Below, in pieces: positions 36,901 through 49,799 of a stretch of 60,000 bases of DNA. The stretch comes from Antedon mediterranea (taxonomy: Eukaryota > Echinodermata > Crinoidea > Comatulida > Antedonidae), in contig NC_092674.1 of the NCBI RefSeq assembly GCF_964355755.1, forward strand, positions 31,548,001 through 31,608,000. Reading direction: 5' to 3'. The notes beneath the pieces were generated by a model. The model was not told where the DNA came from, did not search any database, and was given only the letters and a program-made list of their open reading frames with translations. The position numbers and the translations under genes were made by a program. Position 1 is the first letter of the stretch; every line of letters starts with the position of its first letter.

Positions 36901-39900
36901 CAGAATGAATGATGATGCGTTAGATAGAGTTACAAAACCTAATATTAAATTGCATAAAATAAAAATGACAAGTTTTCATTATCAAGATGGATTTTCTTAG
37001 TCTCATTTCACAAAAAAATATAGAAACATATGTAACAGAAATGCATTCAAAGGTATACGCTATGTTTTCAATGTATCTTCTATACCGTATGATTGTACAC
37101 TTTTGTTTTGTATTTGAGATACGTGAAGCGATCAAGAGAAGAGAAATACATTTTATTATCATCGTTCTATTTTATATTTTTTGAAAATGTACTTTTCTAT
37201 TGTATTGTTCTATATCTACGTTGACCGATCGAGATACATTCACAATTACTTGTTGTATGATCCAAATATTAGGAACACGTAAGATGTGGAAAATAATACT
37301 GACAGTAACAATTCAATTAGGTTTATGGGAAGGCAATCGCAAAATACTTTGATTTGTACAATCGCAAAATTTAAAGCCGTAAAGATAAAATGCTTTACAG
37401 ATTCACAGTAATTCCACATGGCAATTATATGACGTGTTGATGTCTTCCGTAAAAACGTATTACCTCATTCACTTTTACCACTGCTTCGGCTACTTGACAG
37501 ACAGAGAAACAACGTATTGCTTATTAGGGAATTAAACATGTCAAATAATTAAATCGATCCAAAGGAAAATTAGCGTACAGACAACCAAGTTTCTGTAAAA
37601 ATATAAATCATTTAATTTTAGATTATATATTATTATCAGATAATTTTATCCGCACCTTATTAAATGTGTTTGATAGTATTTCAAACCGTCCAGGACCGAT
37701 AATCAGAACATTTTCGATTCTTCCATAATAGGGCAGATTTTTTGTATATCGTTATCTCTCTCTCTAAATATATACATTGTTTTTCAATCGTAACGCAGTA
37801 CTTAACAATAGCTAACATTAAATAAGTAGAATGAGCCTTTGTTTTACAATAAGCTCGGGGACATTGCGTTTAATCGGACTGATTTATTGAATTAAATTAT
37901 TTTTGGCATATTATTTGATGATAATTTATTTGAGTTGCGGCTTGTCTACATTACTTTTAACGATAGGCTTTTAGAAGCAAAAGCGGTACATCATAGCTTG
38001 ATTTCTTTTAGTATTACAGCTGCTGCTTGAAGAAAAAAAAAATCCGTATTTTTTCTCTAAAATATTGTTCTAATTAAATATAAATAATTAACCGTATTCT
38101 TTACTAATGATAACTAGTTTTTTTTGCACATTCAAATGGAAAATATATTTATATATGCATATTATAGTACATTACATATTGTTGATCTATGTCTCTTATT
38201 TTTTTTATATTACTATATATCCATCTGCGCGCACTATTTCCACCTTTTTATTAATAATATCTTTTATATGTTTACAGCTTTTTGACCAATTACAAACGTT
38301 ATCTCGGTGTCGAACATTCTGAACTGGTTTCTGTGTTGATTAGGTGGTCAGATTTCACACTTTTTAATGAAACACGACTTAACGTATTATTATTAGTAGA
38401 AAGATGGTTCATTCTTAGATATTTTCTCTTAAATTGACTTCAGATTTATTACACTTGACATGCAGTTATTACCTCATGGAAAGTAATACAAGTAGAACTA
38501 ATGCAAAATATATAATAATTATTATCTCAATTCGATTTAAACTAACACCTCATGCAAATGTCAATAAACTGTTATTCTACTTCTTGTTTTTTTTTCAATT
38601 ATTTTAAATATATTATAGTAAAACATTATTCTAGGTCCAATCAGCGATGACTAAAGTTCGATGCATTAATACTAGAGAGAGTGTTTTGTTCGTCATAAAA
38701 TGTTTGCTTTTTTGTACGCAACCAATACCGGTAACTATTTTCTACTGGCAATTATTTAAACTTTATATGAAAACAGCGACGGGGCTGGTAACCACCCTGT
38801 GGTATCTTTCCTAATGTAACACATTTAGGCCTACTTAAAAGAAAAGAAATTATAAAACTGTTATTGTACACGTTGAAGTCGTACACGTTGAAGATGTACT
38901 CTGGTTGTACGCTTTTGCATGACTGTAAAAGTTAATGAAACATGTTAGTAGTGTTTTTGTAAGTAGTTAAGTGGTTTTTGATGAGTGTGCTGTAAGGGTG
39001 TTTAACGACAGGTACCACGCTCCGTCATTGATTGATGCTATTGAGTATTACATTTGTCACAAGTACATTCTGCAATTATAAATGTATGCCTGATGATTTT
39101 ACTATAAAACAATAAATTAGTATTTTGATTCAAGTATGTTGATCAAGGAATAAAACTAATTTTTAGTTCATACCAAAGACTAGTACAGTGGCCTGAAAAA
39201 GACAAATAGCTCCAAATGATATAAGAATCAACAGGGTGTCTTACAGTAAATACATCATGGTTGTACATTGCTATGACAGTAAAACATATCTTTTAAATTT
39301 TTTAAATATCATATTAAATGATTCACCGTTTTTCATTTCAAATCATAGATAATACAAAAATTGACCTAGGTATAAAGACCTACATTGGAACATACAATTT
39401 ATATTACTGTTGCTAGAAAAACACAGTGCATTTATCAGGCGAGACAGCAGTAAAACTGCGGATTATCGAAATGAATAGTAAGTTGAACTGAACATTAATG
39501 TGCATCATTAATATATCATTATGTCAAATAAAAGTTCTACTGAGTTCACTGTATTGGAATGGAATTCGTATACAGTCTGAGTTCACTGTATTGAAACCCA
39601 TACTGTACATCGTATACAACATTCAATAAAGTCATTAATGTATGTTTCTCCAAAACAGACTTCCAAAGCATTTATTCATTGAGTCTGTAAATAGTTTGCT
39701 TTTATTAGTAAATAATATACATTTGACACATATAGTGTTTCTGGTGATAGAAAATGGGAACATTGCTAAACGTGGTCATACCACCATAATGTATTGGATA
39801 TGTCATGGCTACTACTGATGCCATAAAGATGCTGCTATTTTTGAAGCACTCCAGTTACATCCAAAACTATCTAATGCATTCCGACTATTAATGTCTTTTG

Positions 39901-40360
39901 ATGAATGTCAAGTTAAATATTTCTAGGATTTGTTTTTCAATTCATGTTCATTTGTCGTTTCGGGGATGCATTTCTACTTGGAATTATATCACCTCTATTA
40001 CGCAGATTAATATCGGTACAAGATAGGAATATAAATAAATCCACTATAATGCTCGAATCCACCGAAAACGAATATCAAATTTGAAATCAAACTCTGTGTA
40101 TAATATATCTCAATAAATTTTAAACGGGAACACAATATCAATTTACTAAACTGTTTATGTCCAAATGTCCAGAAACATTGAGTTCATAGCGATCAATCTT
40201 ACGGTAAAAGTTCAAGATGATGCAGTTTACGTTTATGTCTAATCAATGAAAACTGATGATACTATCGTGTTATTATTACAAGATAATAATCGACTAAGAA
40301 GGTTGGAATGTCATTAAGTTTAATTCTTGTTGTACAGTTATGATATGTGTCTGCAAAGTT
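34000..40360. other. Intergenic DNA without recognisable gene
   Basis: 6.4 kb of AT-rich sequence. I see short direct repeats only: tacacgttgaag twice at about 38872, and ctgagttcactgtattg twice at about 39540 and 39579. The open frames present (for example 34969-35208 minus and 38107-38322 plus) have compositions expected by chance. Confidence 0.6.
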
Positions 40361-40362
40361 TC

Positions 40363-40510
40363 ATTATATCAATGTCTTTCACCCGTGGTATTATTATATC
40401 AATGTCTTTCACCCGTGGTATTATTATATCAATGTCTTTCACCCGTGGTATTATTATATCAATGTCTTTCACCCGTGGTATTATTATATCAATGTCTTTC
40501 ACCCGTGGTA
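40363..40510. repeat. 30-bp tandem repeat, 5 identical copies
   Basis: Unit attatatcaatgtctttcac plus ccgtggtatt, five virtually perfect copies. Because 30 is divisible by three, several frames on both strands stay open through it and create spurious repetitive peptides (IIISMSFTRG per unit). No promoter, splice or coding context supports translation. Confidence 0.95.
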
Positions 40511-40533
40511 TACTGTATCTTAATTTCATCAGT

Positions 40534-40641
40534 ATCATAGAAAATTTCCGTAATACAGCATAACATTTTTTGAAACCATTCATTAAACAGACACCACGTG
40601 TGATATACATACAATGCAGTATTACGGAATTTTTCTATGAT
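40534..40641. repeat. Inverted repeat next to the 30-bp array
   Basis: atcatagaaaatttccgtaa (40534) is matched in reverse complement by ttacggaatttttctatgat (ending 40641), about 28 bp with two mismatches counting flanks, with a spacer of about 60 bp. It could form a hairpin or be the remnant of an inverted-end element. Confidence 0.75.
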
Positions 40642-41229
40642 ATTGGGTACTGGGCAAAATGTGGAAATACAGTACTGAGAATATGTTAAATCTGTGCATA
40701 TATTGAAATGTATTATAGTGAAGTGAATCCACTGCATACTACATGATGGTCAATTTAGTAAAGGCTCGAAGATAACTTAAATTTACACCTGTTAGAAATT
40801 CATAACAAAATTCATTTACAAATCATGAGAGTAGAATTATGCTTTAATTCATGGCAAATAACAAATTACATTATCGTGACCTACGCTTATAGCAAACTAG
40901 GTCTAAGTATTATATATTACATTTCAATGATTCCATTATAATACGAAATTAGTGTAGGAAATTACTTTCTTTTTATTAGATTCTTCCTGATCTCATAACT
41001 TTATATTTACATGTTCTTTTCATCGATTAAAATGTAAAGTGACTTAAACAATACAGTTTGTCGACGTAGGTGGTTCATGTTATCAATTGATATACATGAA
41101 TTCAATCGATAAATTGGCTTGAATGACAAAAGAAACATGTCTTCATATTCAGGATGTGTTTCTTCTTATGTGCTTCGGAGAAACATATTTGTATTCATTG
41201 AATATGGTGTGGTTTGGTTTATGGCTTAA

Positions 41230-41430
41230 GATTGGTTCCCACTAGTGACGCAACGTAACGCAACCTACGCAACGTAAGAAAATGCTCTTCCAATTATTGC
41301 GTTTGCCCCCGCGGCCTGCGTATAATCAAACCTACAATGTTTGCAGCACTATTGCGTCGTCGGTTCCCACTTGTGATTACGCAATACAGCACTTTGCGTC
41401 GATACGCCGCTGCGTTGCGTTCTACCATGC
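41230..41430. mobile_element. Short TTAA-flanked element, family A, copy 1
   Basis: Flanked by TTAA at 41226-41229 and 41431-41434. The left end is gattggttcccactagtgac, then acgcaacgtaacgcaac. The right end carries gcgttgcgttctaccatgc, an eroded inverse of the same terminus missing ttcccac. An internal ggttcccacttgtgattacg marks the middle. It is non-coding. Confidence 0.7.
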
Positions 41431-41434
41431 TTAA

Positions 41435-41608
41435 AGCTTGGTTCCCACTAGAACGTAACGCAAGGACGTAAACGCAACGCAAGCGTTTTAACCAATGACA
41501 AGTTATAGACAGTTAGCAATCACAAGCGAATAAGCCATCGCTTGTGATTAGTCAATTCACTTGCATTGCGTTACGTCCTTGTGTTGCGTCGCTAGTGGGA
41601 ACCACGCT
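41435..41608. mobile_element. Short TTAA-flanked element, family B, copy 1
   Basis: The ends are agcttggttcccactag (41435) and ctagtgggaaccacgct (to 41608), inverted with one mismatch, between TTAA at 41431-41434 and 41609-41612. The core contains cacaagcgaataagccatcg followed by cttgtgatt, a smaller palindrome. It shares its left TTAA with family A copy 1. It is non-coding, with piggyBac-like target-site preference. Confidence 0.8.
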
Positions 41609-41699
41609 TTAATTAGTACGAGATAATTAATTTGAGTTCGAATGTTGTTTTTAAATTAGGATAGAGGCCGAATTCATGAACGTCAACATTTTGGGTTAA

Positions 41700-42086
41700 G
41701 CTTGGTTCTCACTAGCGACGCAACGTAAAGCAATCTACGCAACGTAAGAAATGCCCTTCCAATCATTGTGTTTTCCCCCGCCTCCCACTAAGGGTGGTTC
41801 CCACTAGCGACGCAACGCAAGGACGTAACGCAACGCAAGTGAATTGACCAATCACAAGCGATGGCTTATTCGCTTGTGATTGCTAACTGTCTATAACTTC
41901 GCTTGTCATTGGTTAAAACGCTTGCGTTGCGTTTACGTCCTTGCGTTGCGTTTACGTCCTTGCGTTACGTTCTAGTGGGAACCAAGCTTTATGCGTCGTC
42001 GGTTCCCACTTGCGATTATGCAATACAGCACTCTGCGTCGATACGTCGCTGCGTTATATTGCGTTCTAGTGGGAACCACGCTTTAG
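41700..42086. mobile_element. Family A element, copy 2, interrupted by a family B element
   Basis: The left half (41700 to about 41790; gcttggttctcactagcgac, cttccaatcattgtgttt) and right half (about 41991-42086; gcgtcgtcggttcccacttg, gcaatacagcactctgcgtc) correspond to the two halves of copy 1 at 41230. TTAA lies at 41696-41699; the right flank is the degenerate ttag. The interruption is the B copy at 41792-41989. Confidence 0.75.
41792..41989. mobile_element. Family B element, copy 2, inverted and nested in family A
   Basis: Reads ggtggttcccactagcgacg to cgttctagtgggaaccaagc. This is the reverse complement of B copy 1 along its whole length, including caatcacaagcgatggctta. It has one extra internal copy of gcgtttacgtccttgcgttg. 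Being inside an A element makes it the younger of the two insertions. Confidence 0.8.
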
Positions 42087-42089
42087 CAA

Positions 42090-44980
42090 ACCAAAATTCA
42101 ACATATGTATTATATTGTTAACACTTTTGTAGCCTAGGTTAGGGAATGACCTGGTTGTTATGGCTTAATCGATATTTAACCAAGTTTCTAGTATTAGCCC
42201 ATGGTGAACTTGAGATTATGCACGATTGTAAGAATTACAAGAGGATGTCTATATTTGAACGTCTTTAATGCAACGTATTGCTATAGCATCTTAATCAGTA
42301 ACCAATTGATTGATCAATATTTTGACAGCCAAATCAATGGCATCCAGCTCTTTAACGAGATTATGTGTGAAGTAGCATTGTTTAATACAACGACTCTCAA
42401 TTAGGTTTCACTCGCGATGGATCCTAATTTGATCAGTCAATTCGAGTTATAACCTGTGATATTACAATAGAATTGTGTTCTCTACCCAATTCTTGATTAT
42501 TATTTATAGATATATTTGGACCTGATAATGCAGCTAACGTTGTGAGCATCAATAACACATTACGGATAGGAATATACCACTAAAACTAATTTATTCATAT
42601 TTTATTACTCCCGACAGGTTTTTGAAAGATACAAATAATTACGTATTAATATTAAAACAATAGTACTATGCAGTATTTACAACGTCCTAAATACTTCATT
42701 CTATATTATTGTGTTAAACGAACCCAATGGCAAACTATTACTTTCCTAAAGTAAACATAATTTTTGGTTTCAAGTTTAATCAACTCTTTCTAATCGTCTT
42801 ATATGCGTATCTGAATACCACGGTGACGCGCGTACGCGGTGTCATCTTCGTACATCTTAAACCACTCGTCCAATTGGATCAATAATATTAGCATCGCTAT
42901 GTGATTCCAAAGTGCATGTCTATTCGATTGATGCGGACAAATTCAATATATAACGACTTATATCAAATGCACTTGTTCAGCTTTCTACGTAAACTATTCA
43001 CCGTGGACATTGATTTAACATATTGGATATAGGTAGTGTCTTTAATTAGAGGCTAACATGCGTATTATGAACAATACATAGGGTCGAACATTCATATTAA
43101 TGCATGTACATTTAGTCGAACTGGATGTAAATAATACCGTTTGCGTGTGTGTTTATCTAATTGTGTGCTTTATTTGCTATTAGTATTATCTAATAATAAC
43201 CATACAAACCTAGACCAGGCTCAATTGTATGCTAATACATTATAAAAGATAAACATATATTAATATTATCGATAGCAACAGCAGTACAATAGAATTATCA
43301 TAATAGTAATATATTATGATTGTTGTTAATATTGCAATTCGTAATTTCATTGTCGCTTGTCAAAATGTTTAAAATGTTTGGTTAAAATTGAACTAACCTG
43401 CCTTTTCAGCAACTCACGTTGTATTGTTCGGCATCAATCGTGAGTACTTAAAGGAATGCATGATGCAATTTGCATATTGGTAGACAAGTCTGATGAACAG
43501 ACTTAGTCGAACCGTTAGAGTAAAACATTGGAAGCCTGTGGTGAATTTATATGCTTAAACATATACACAAGAGAGAATTTGGTGTGCTTGTCATCTAAAA
43601 AGTACGTTATACCTATTTGGTCGTTTTGTACATCATCTGTGTTTTACAGAGATTAAGAGTGCTATCCCCACAACAAAACCCATGGTGTTTTCTTGTCCGT
43701 TTTTGTACTTCTGTTTTAAAAATGGTCGGTTTCGGTTTTGGTTTATTCACAAGAGATGGAGTTAGATAGCTAGACCACTACTTTATAGGTAAGGTGGTTC
43801 AAATACATTTTTGATTTTCTCTGAGTTTCAACATATTATATTTAAGATGTTTAAATTTGACGGTTCACAAGTGTTGTTTTCACTACAAAGTCGACAACAG
43901 ATTGAAACACGACTACAAATCCTTTATTAAAAAAAACCTTGCTTAGCACTTAGCACGTTACTGACAAAACAACGCTTTTTAAATCTTAATATGTCTCTTC
44001 TTATAATTAATTATTTTGATTCAATGGAAACTTAATTACTTGTCCTTAAACACTGCATGTAATCTCTTCTATGTTTACTGCTACCAGCATTGGTCTAGGC
44101 CTACATGACCTTTTATTGCAAGATTTAATATGCATGTTACATGTTTTAACACGCACAAAAATTCTGTTCTTGTTTGATTTGGTGATCAAAACAAATTTTA
44201 TGTTAAATAACGTGTTTCTGAAACTGATTGGAAATAATATAAATGAACCCTGCGGCAGTATTGACAGGCATTACGCACTAGTTGCTAGTTCATTGAATAG
44301 GTAATCACCTCCGGGCAATTATTAGCGCCACCCGTTATATATATATATATTTGCTAATGGCAATGTACATGTGTCTTCACATATAAATATCAAAAATCAA
44401 TATTTGCTGCCAACTGGGCTTACTTATTCGTATTCCAATTACGTTGAGACCGTGTCATTCCTCTTATTTTACTTCTATGTTTTATGTGATTAATATATAG
44501 CGCGTTCACATGGGATTTATAATAAATTGTTAATATCATGTAGTTAGCAACAATTTGGGGTTAAAAGGTTATATGTTGCTTTTTGTGAACTTGGTTCACC
44601 ACCAACCACGCGATCGTCGCGGCATTTTAAAGCTTTTTTTTCTACGCAACGCAAGAACGTATACGCGCAACTAATTTGACCAATCACAATTAATGGATTA
44701 TCTAAACTGTCCTCGCTTGCCGCACATCTCTAGTTGGAATTGGGCTTAAATGTAGAAAGTAAACTCCCGAAAATACCAGTTACGTATACAATGTTGTTGC
44801 ATTTACACTTTTTGTGAACATATTTGGTTTAAACTCTGGGTATAAACTTAACACAAGTCCACACCATTGTTTGCACCTTACACAGATGTTTAAAGATGAG
44901 TGTATGTGAACACACACTTGACCCTTTTCGAATTGCTTCTTGAGTGCTGTTTTGAAAGTTACACAATGTCACATGTGGGA
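42090..44980. other. Intergenic DNA; one decayed element
   Basis: AT-rich sequence with no recognisable gene. A decayed B-like element lies at about 44626-44751, and a short (TA)n run at about 44337-44350. Confidence 0.6.
44626..44751. mobile_element. Decayed B-like short element
   Basis: Starts ttttaaagctttttttt, then ctacgcaacgcaagaacgt. It has the gaccaatcacaatt core and ends ctctagttggaattgggctt before aaa. Order and motifs match the B elements at 41.4 kb, but with heavy substitution. Confidence 0.45.
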
Positions 44981-45380
44981 TGTGCTTTAAAGATGTATTG
45001 TCCCTTGAAACACAAAAAATAAAAAAAAAAATATTCTAAATTTAAATTGGCCATATCAAAGTAATATTAAAGTTATTCACTTTAAGTCGAAAATTCGAGC
45101 CAAAAACAACAGTTTACGTAATTAACAGGTAAATTAATTAGATTACATTTCGTCTGAGAAATCGTCGCAAGCGAAAGTAAACAAAGATTTCAAACCATGA
45201 ATTAGTCAAAGGGACAATACATCTTTAATGTTGGATGTCCATACTATTGTTTCGGTTGTAACAAGCATAATGATGAATGTAGTTTTAACAAGTTATACAA
45301 TGTCACATGTGCGATGTGCTTTAACGTTGGATGTTCATACTATTGTTTCGGTTGTAACAAGCATAATGATGAATGTTGTT
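44958..45380. repeat. Duplicated segment of about 95 bp; the first copy is split by a transposon
   Basis: Copy 1 is 44958-44990 plus 45229 to about 45285. Copy 2 is about 45291-45380. Shared blocks are acaatgtcacatgtg, gatgtgctttaa, tactattgtttcggttgtaa and caagcataatgatgaatg. The element at 44991-45224 sits exactly at the TTAA of copy 1. Confidence 0.85.
44991..45224. mobile_element. 234-bp MITE in a TTAA site, with paralogous empty site
   Basis: The left end is agatgtattgtcccttgaa and the right end is gtcaaagggacaatacatct, inverted over about 20 bp. TTAA flanks both sides (44987-44990, 45225-45228). The adjacent second copy of the host segment has a single TTAA (45321-45324) and no insert, which shows directly that the element inserted and duplicated TTAA. 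It is non-coding, probably mobilised by a piggyBac-like transposase elsewhere. Confidence 0.9.
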
Positions 45381-45399
45381 TAAAGAAAATTTACAATGG

Positions 45400-48300
45400 A
45401 TAGTAACTTTAAAATGGCACGTATTCCTTCTGGCTGTAAAGAAAATATTGACGCCTTTCTTAAATGCGTCCTTCTGATACTAAATCAGGCGCGATAAGTA
45501 CACCATTTAGAACGTTAACTAGCTCATTAATCCAGTCATTGTGGACATTAATGATTTTCCAGAAGCCATTTTCTTCTAGATTTCTAATTATCCAGTATTT
45601 TTATTTTAGTATAAAACCGTAATAAGTCACCACAATATTTAAATCAGGCTAGACTAATCAATCGGTGAGATCATAGTTGGAATTATTATGCCACATTAAA
45701 GTATTTAATATCATTGTCTTGAAATACATAGTTTGATTAAAATTTAATAGAGGAATAAGTTTAAACTAGTCTTGCTTTAAAAAAGTAAATGTCAGTATTG
45801 CGCGCTGACGGCGAGAATGTGTTAGTATATTGCAACATTTCCTCACCATTTAAAAACGTGTCATACGACAAAGTTGCCAACACTACTCTAGACTGGCTTA
45901 TTGGTGTTATTAATTTGTCAAAATTCAAATCTATAGTCGGGGAATTGCTGATAAGATGTCTGAATTAATTAATTTACGACAAATCTGGGCAGAAGCGATC
46001 TAAATTAACAATATGCATGCATTCATTCATTCATTCACTCTTCCATCGTCTTTCCTCCACTCATTCCTTCATTCGTTCGTTCATTCATCCATTCATTCAC
46101 TCTTCCACCGTATCTCCTCCACTCGTTCGTTCGTTCGTTCGTTCGTTCGTTTGTTCGTTCGTTCGTTCGTTCGTTCATTCATTCACTGCCAATGCTCCAC
46201 TCCCCACTCATTGATTTTGTTCACCGAATGCAGTAAAATTGTGTATCTTGTTTAGACAAGTTTGTATTCTAGTTTAATGTAACAATTTTTTCTTCCTAAC
46301 AGATAAATATTTCCTCTTGTTAAATATATTTTTCTTAATGATAATGTACACAAAATGAACTTCTCAAGGCTACAAAGCTTTATAAGCTACAATAATTGCA
46401 GAAACATGTAAGATGTGCCTAGTTTGTCAGTTTAATCTTAGATAAGTCAGCTGATGAATGAAAGGCAAAGGTATACATATTGGTATCGAGTAACTGAAAT
46501 GAATATCAAAACGATTTCCTGGCCAAGATCAACTTGATGGGTAATTAGTTCGTTCATTCATTCCACAAACCGATAACAATATTTCTTACTTCAAGACATT
46601 GACACTAGTAAACACAAATCTGTAATGTCATGGTCCACGACACAAGTTGTAGTTTCTACAGCAATAATACATTTTATTACCACAATTTTGAAGAGATTCG
46701 TTTCAGCTGATGCATTATATTCAAATTCCGGATTTACGATTTCGTTATCTTGCAATACAACATGCCAAATTTCACTTGTAATGTTTAAGATGGGTGTCTT
46801 AGTCATTTCTTATTGAAATAAAAGAAAGAAACTTACACTAGCTATAACTGGTGAGATTGCAATGCATGAACCTAGACCTACCAGGGAAATGTGTTTCTTT
46901 AAAAATAATACTTGAGGTAGGTTTATGTACATGGTGGTTATGTCAAATTTGTTTAGACCTACTAAATTCATTTAGTTTAAATTGCTGTTTGAATAACACG
47001 CGGTAGCCAGGTAAGCAAATGTGAGTACTTGCGTCCTAAACAATGGTATAATCCGGGGTTCAATACTTTAATGGTAAATAAGAGTACACGTGCTGCATGC
47101 TGAGGTTGTTAATTGTTTTGATGATAGCTTGTAATTTTGAACACAGTGATGATAATTATATCTTTTATAGTTTTTCTATTGTCGACATTCGGGCTATTGT
47201 ATAATGAGTTTGCATGACTGAATAACTGCAAATGCTTAAGATACATAACTCTAATATGCTATATGCATAGTCTGTATCTGATCGTGATGGTCAATTCTAC
47301 AATATCATACGGCAACACCAGTAACTTGATTAGTAGGCCTATGTCGTATTTCTATTGGATCGCTGCAGATAATTGTGTTTTAATTATGTGGGGTTAAAGT
47401 GGTTGTATTGTTTAATGTATACTGTCAGCTTTTATTATCGAGTCTGCTTTCTTAATTTTCATATTCCTTCAATTCTATTTTCAACATCAGAGACACTTGA
47501 AAGCTATTTCTTTAGTCTATACTTGACCTAGGATTTCTTTTAGAAGAAAAAATCTATCTAAACGCCGTCATCATAGCAACAATATAACACCACTTTAAGT
47601 TCTATACCATATTACGCTTCTCATTAATTTAAATTACCTTTTTCAATGTTTTTTATATCATTGGTCTATCAGGAGTTTGTTTATGCTTGAAGAACTAGAA
47701 GAAGCATATCATCCATTTTCCTAAATTACCGATTAGTCTTACAAAGAAAATGAATGGCGAGTGTATATCCAGGTGTTTCTGACCACCGAAGAAATAAACA
47801 ACTGCAGGTGCCGTAGGCCTACTACATAATTTCTATGTATATTTTATATGTGATAATAAATGGAAGTAATAATTTTCACTGATGAATTAATAAATGTGCG
47901 TCATATGAATTAGCGTTTCTTATTATTATGAAGTTTTCATGTTCGTAACATTGTACTACGCATCATGTGACGTGGCGTTTCTTAAGCCGATTTTCCACTT
48001 GGCGAATTTGTTCGCGCAAATCAAAAGCGTCAGCATATACGCATGCGTATTCATGTTTCAATCTTCCGAATCCCTTTCTACGCATGCGTGTATTATTTTC
48101 GACTGAAACTGATCAGTTACGTTTACCGCTAATTCTTTTTTACATTGATATAAATCACATAATTATTACAAGCTGTAATTAAAATGTAACGTCGATCAAT
48201 CATGCAATTTGATTTTTTTCTAAACTATACGGTAATTAAATTAATCAAACAATTAATACCAAGATTACAATTAAATATTTATTAAACCGACACCATGCAA

Positions 48301-49220
48301 TTGCGGCCTTATTGTAATTTTATATTTATTGACAATCCGCTTATTATCGTCTTTTTGTTACAATTAAGTTGAGTGTATTGGTCCAAGCAATTTCTTCTTC
48401 TAATTTATATTTTATTTTGGTCGTTGTTTGAAGCTGTTCGCATCTCTCTCTTATTAATCTACTTCAAACAATTCATTTAATACGTTGCTACGTAACGAAT
48501 GTTCAATCACCGTCATTCTACGAGCTCATCTGAACAAGCTAAAAACTAGGCCTGAGGTAAAGTCATTTTATATTATAAAATGACCCATTTTATAAATTTA
48601 AACCCATGCAATGATAACAAAAACAGTATTGGTACTAAGAGTGGATAATTTCACGACTCGATTGCTGCTTTAATGTGTAAACTATCCATGGCGTGACCAA
48701 ACATGTAAGAAATACACGAAACATACATAAAACAGAGAGTATTCTATTTTACTTTTTAAAAAAGAAGAAAATAACTTTTTTGGCGCACTTAAGTACAGTA
48801 GAATTGACATTTAAATGCCATACCATTTGAGACACGTTTTGCAGGCAGGCGAATACATGTCTCGCCTCAATTGGAATACATTTTCATTTGTTAATATTTT
48901 AATACATTCTTTATATGCCAATTGCTATTTGTCCCTTATCCCCGCGTAAAGTATTCGAAGTCACAATCCGTAAACAACATTATCATCATTAAGTATATTG
49001 ATTGGATTTTTATTCCAATTTAAATTCATCCATGGTGCAATTGATTGTGTGCGAAGCATATCAATTGACATTAGGTAACCCTCCAAAGAATTTACAAGCA
49101 TACAAATATGTCATCCTTAATAACATTAAGAGAATTGACACTTTACCTAAAATTATATTTAAATATATTTGCATCACGTCCATACGCCGTCTATATTAGT
49201 GCGCAATATGACATTTAGTA
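45400..49220. other. Intergenic DNA with a microsatellite, no supported gene
   Basis: Apart from the ATTC/GTTC microsatellite at 46016-46190 and a possible element edge near 47977-48070 (cttaagccgattttccactt), I see no feature. A minus-strand open frame at 46591-46806 is discussed as a weak candidate. Confidence 0.55.
46016..46190. repeat. (ATTC)n / (GTTC)n compound microsatellite
   Basis: Runs of attc and then cgttcgttcgttcg with interspersed ttccaccgt segments. Two overlapping plus-strand frames read through it as His/Ser/Phe/Arg-rich peptides, an artefact of the repeat. Confidence 0.95.
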
Positions 49221-49226
49221 CCTTTC

Positions 49227-49420
49227 ATTTATTCATTCATTCATTCATTCATTCATTTTCTTTATTTCGGATAGTACATCTATATATACAAATCATTCAA
49301 AAAACAAAAAGAGAAACAGTTTCACCAGGAAATTAACAATATAAGTAACTTCCACAAAAAAATTTAAATGGTATTCACTTCATGACTTTAGATAACCTTT
49401 TTATTTTATATTAATAAAAA
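49227..49420 (-). mobile_element. Probable LINE 3' end with an (AATG)n tail
   Basis: On the minus strand the sequence ends atccgaaataaagaaa followed by (aatg)n (49227-49256 on plus). This is the usual 3' terminus of CR1/L2-type retrotransposons: an aataaa signal directly before a microsatellite tail. No coding remnant is visible upstream, so the inner boundary is uncertain. Confidence 0.45.
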
Positions 49421-49799
49421 ACTAAAACATAAAAACTGACTAAAACAAATAATATATATATATATACATTTTCTGATGACGTCATTGAATACAGTTGTCA
49501 AACATTACAGACATTTGTAGTTTACAATTCAGAAAGTAGCTGCACAATTAAAAAAATTAAGATGCTTATATATAGGCCCAGTGAATCACAATCATGTGTC
49601 AAAACCAACAAAACAAGTATCGTTCTTGTTTCCATTTTGGTCGTATTATAATATAATTTCAAATTAACAGGAAAGGTGTATTCGAAGAGAATATTTCAAC
49701 ATGATTAACGACTACTCTTTTGAGAATTTTTATATCATTTTATCCAAAAATAATTGAGTTGAAAATGTCTACGAAACAATATAATTGATTTATAATGTT

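Noticed and set aside
40327-40610. Repetitive protein frames on both strands
   Set aside because: They are produced by a 30-bp repeat whose length is divisible by three; no other coding evidence.
41294-42121. Open frames in the 41.3-42.1 kb region
   Set aside because: They lie within the A and B inverted-end elements and carry repeated peptides caused by those repeats.
46013-46255. His/Phe/Ser/Arg-rich frames
   Set aside because: Read-through of an ATTC/GTTC microsatellite.
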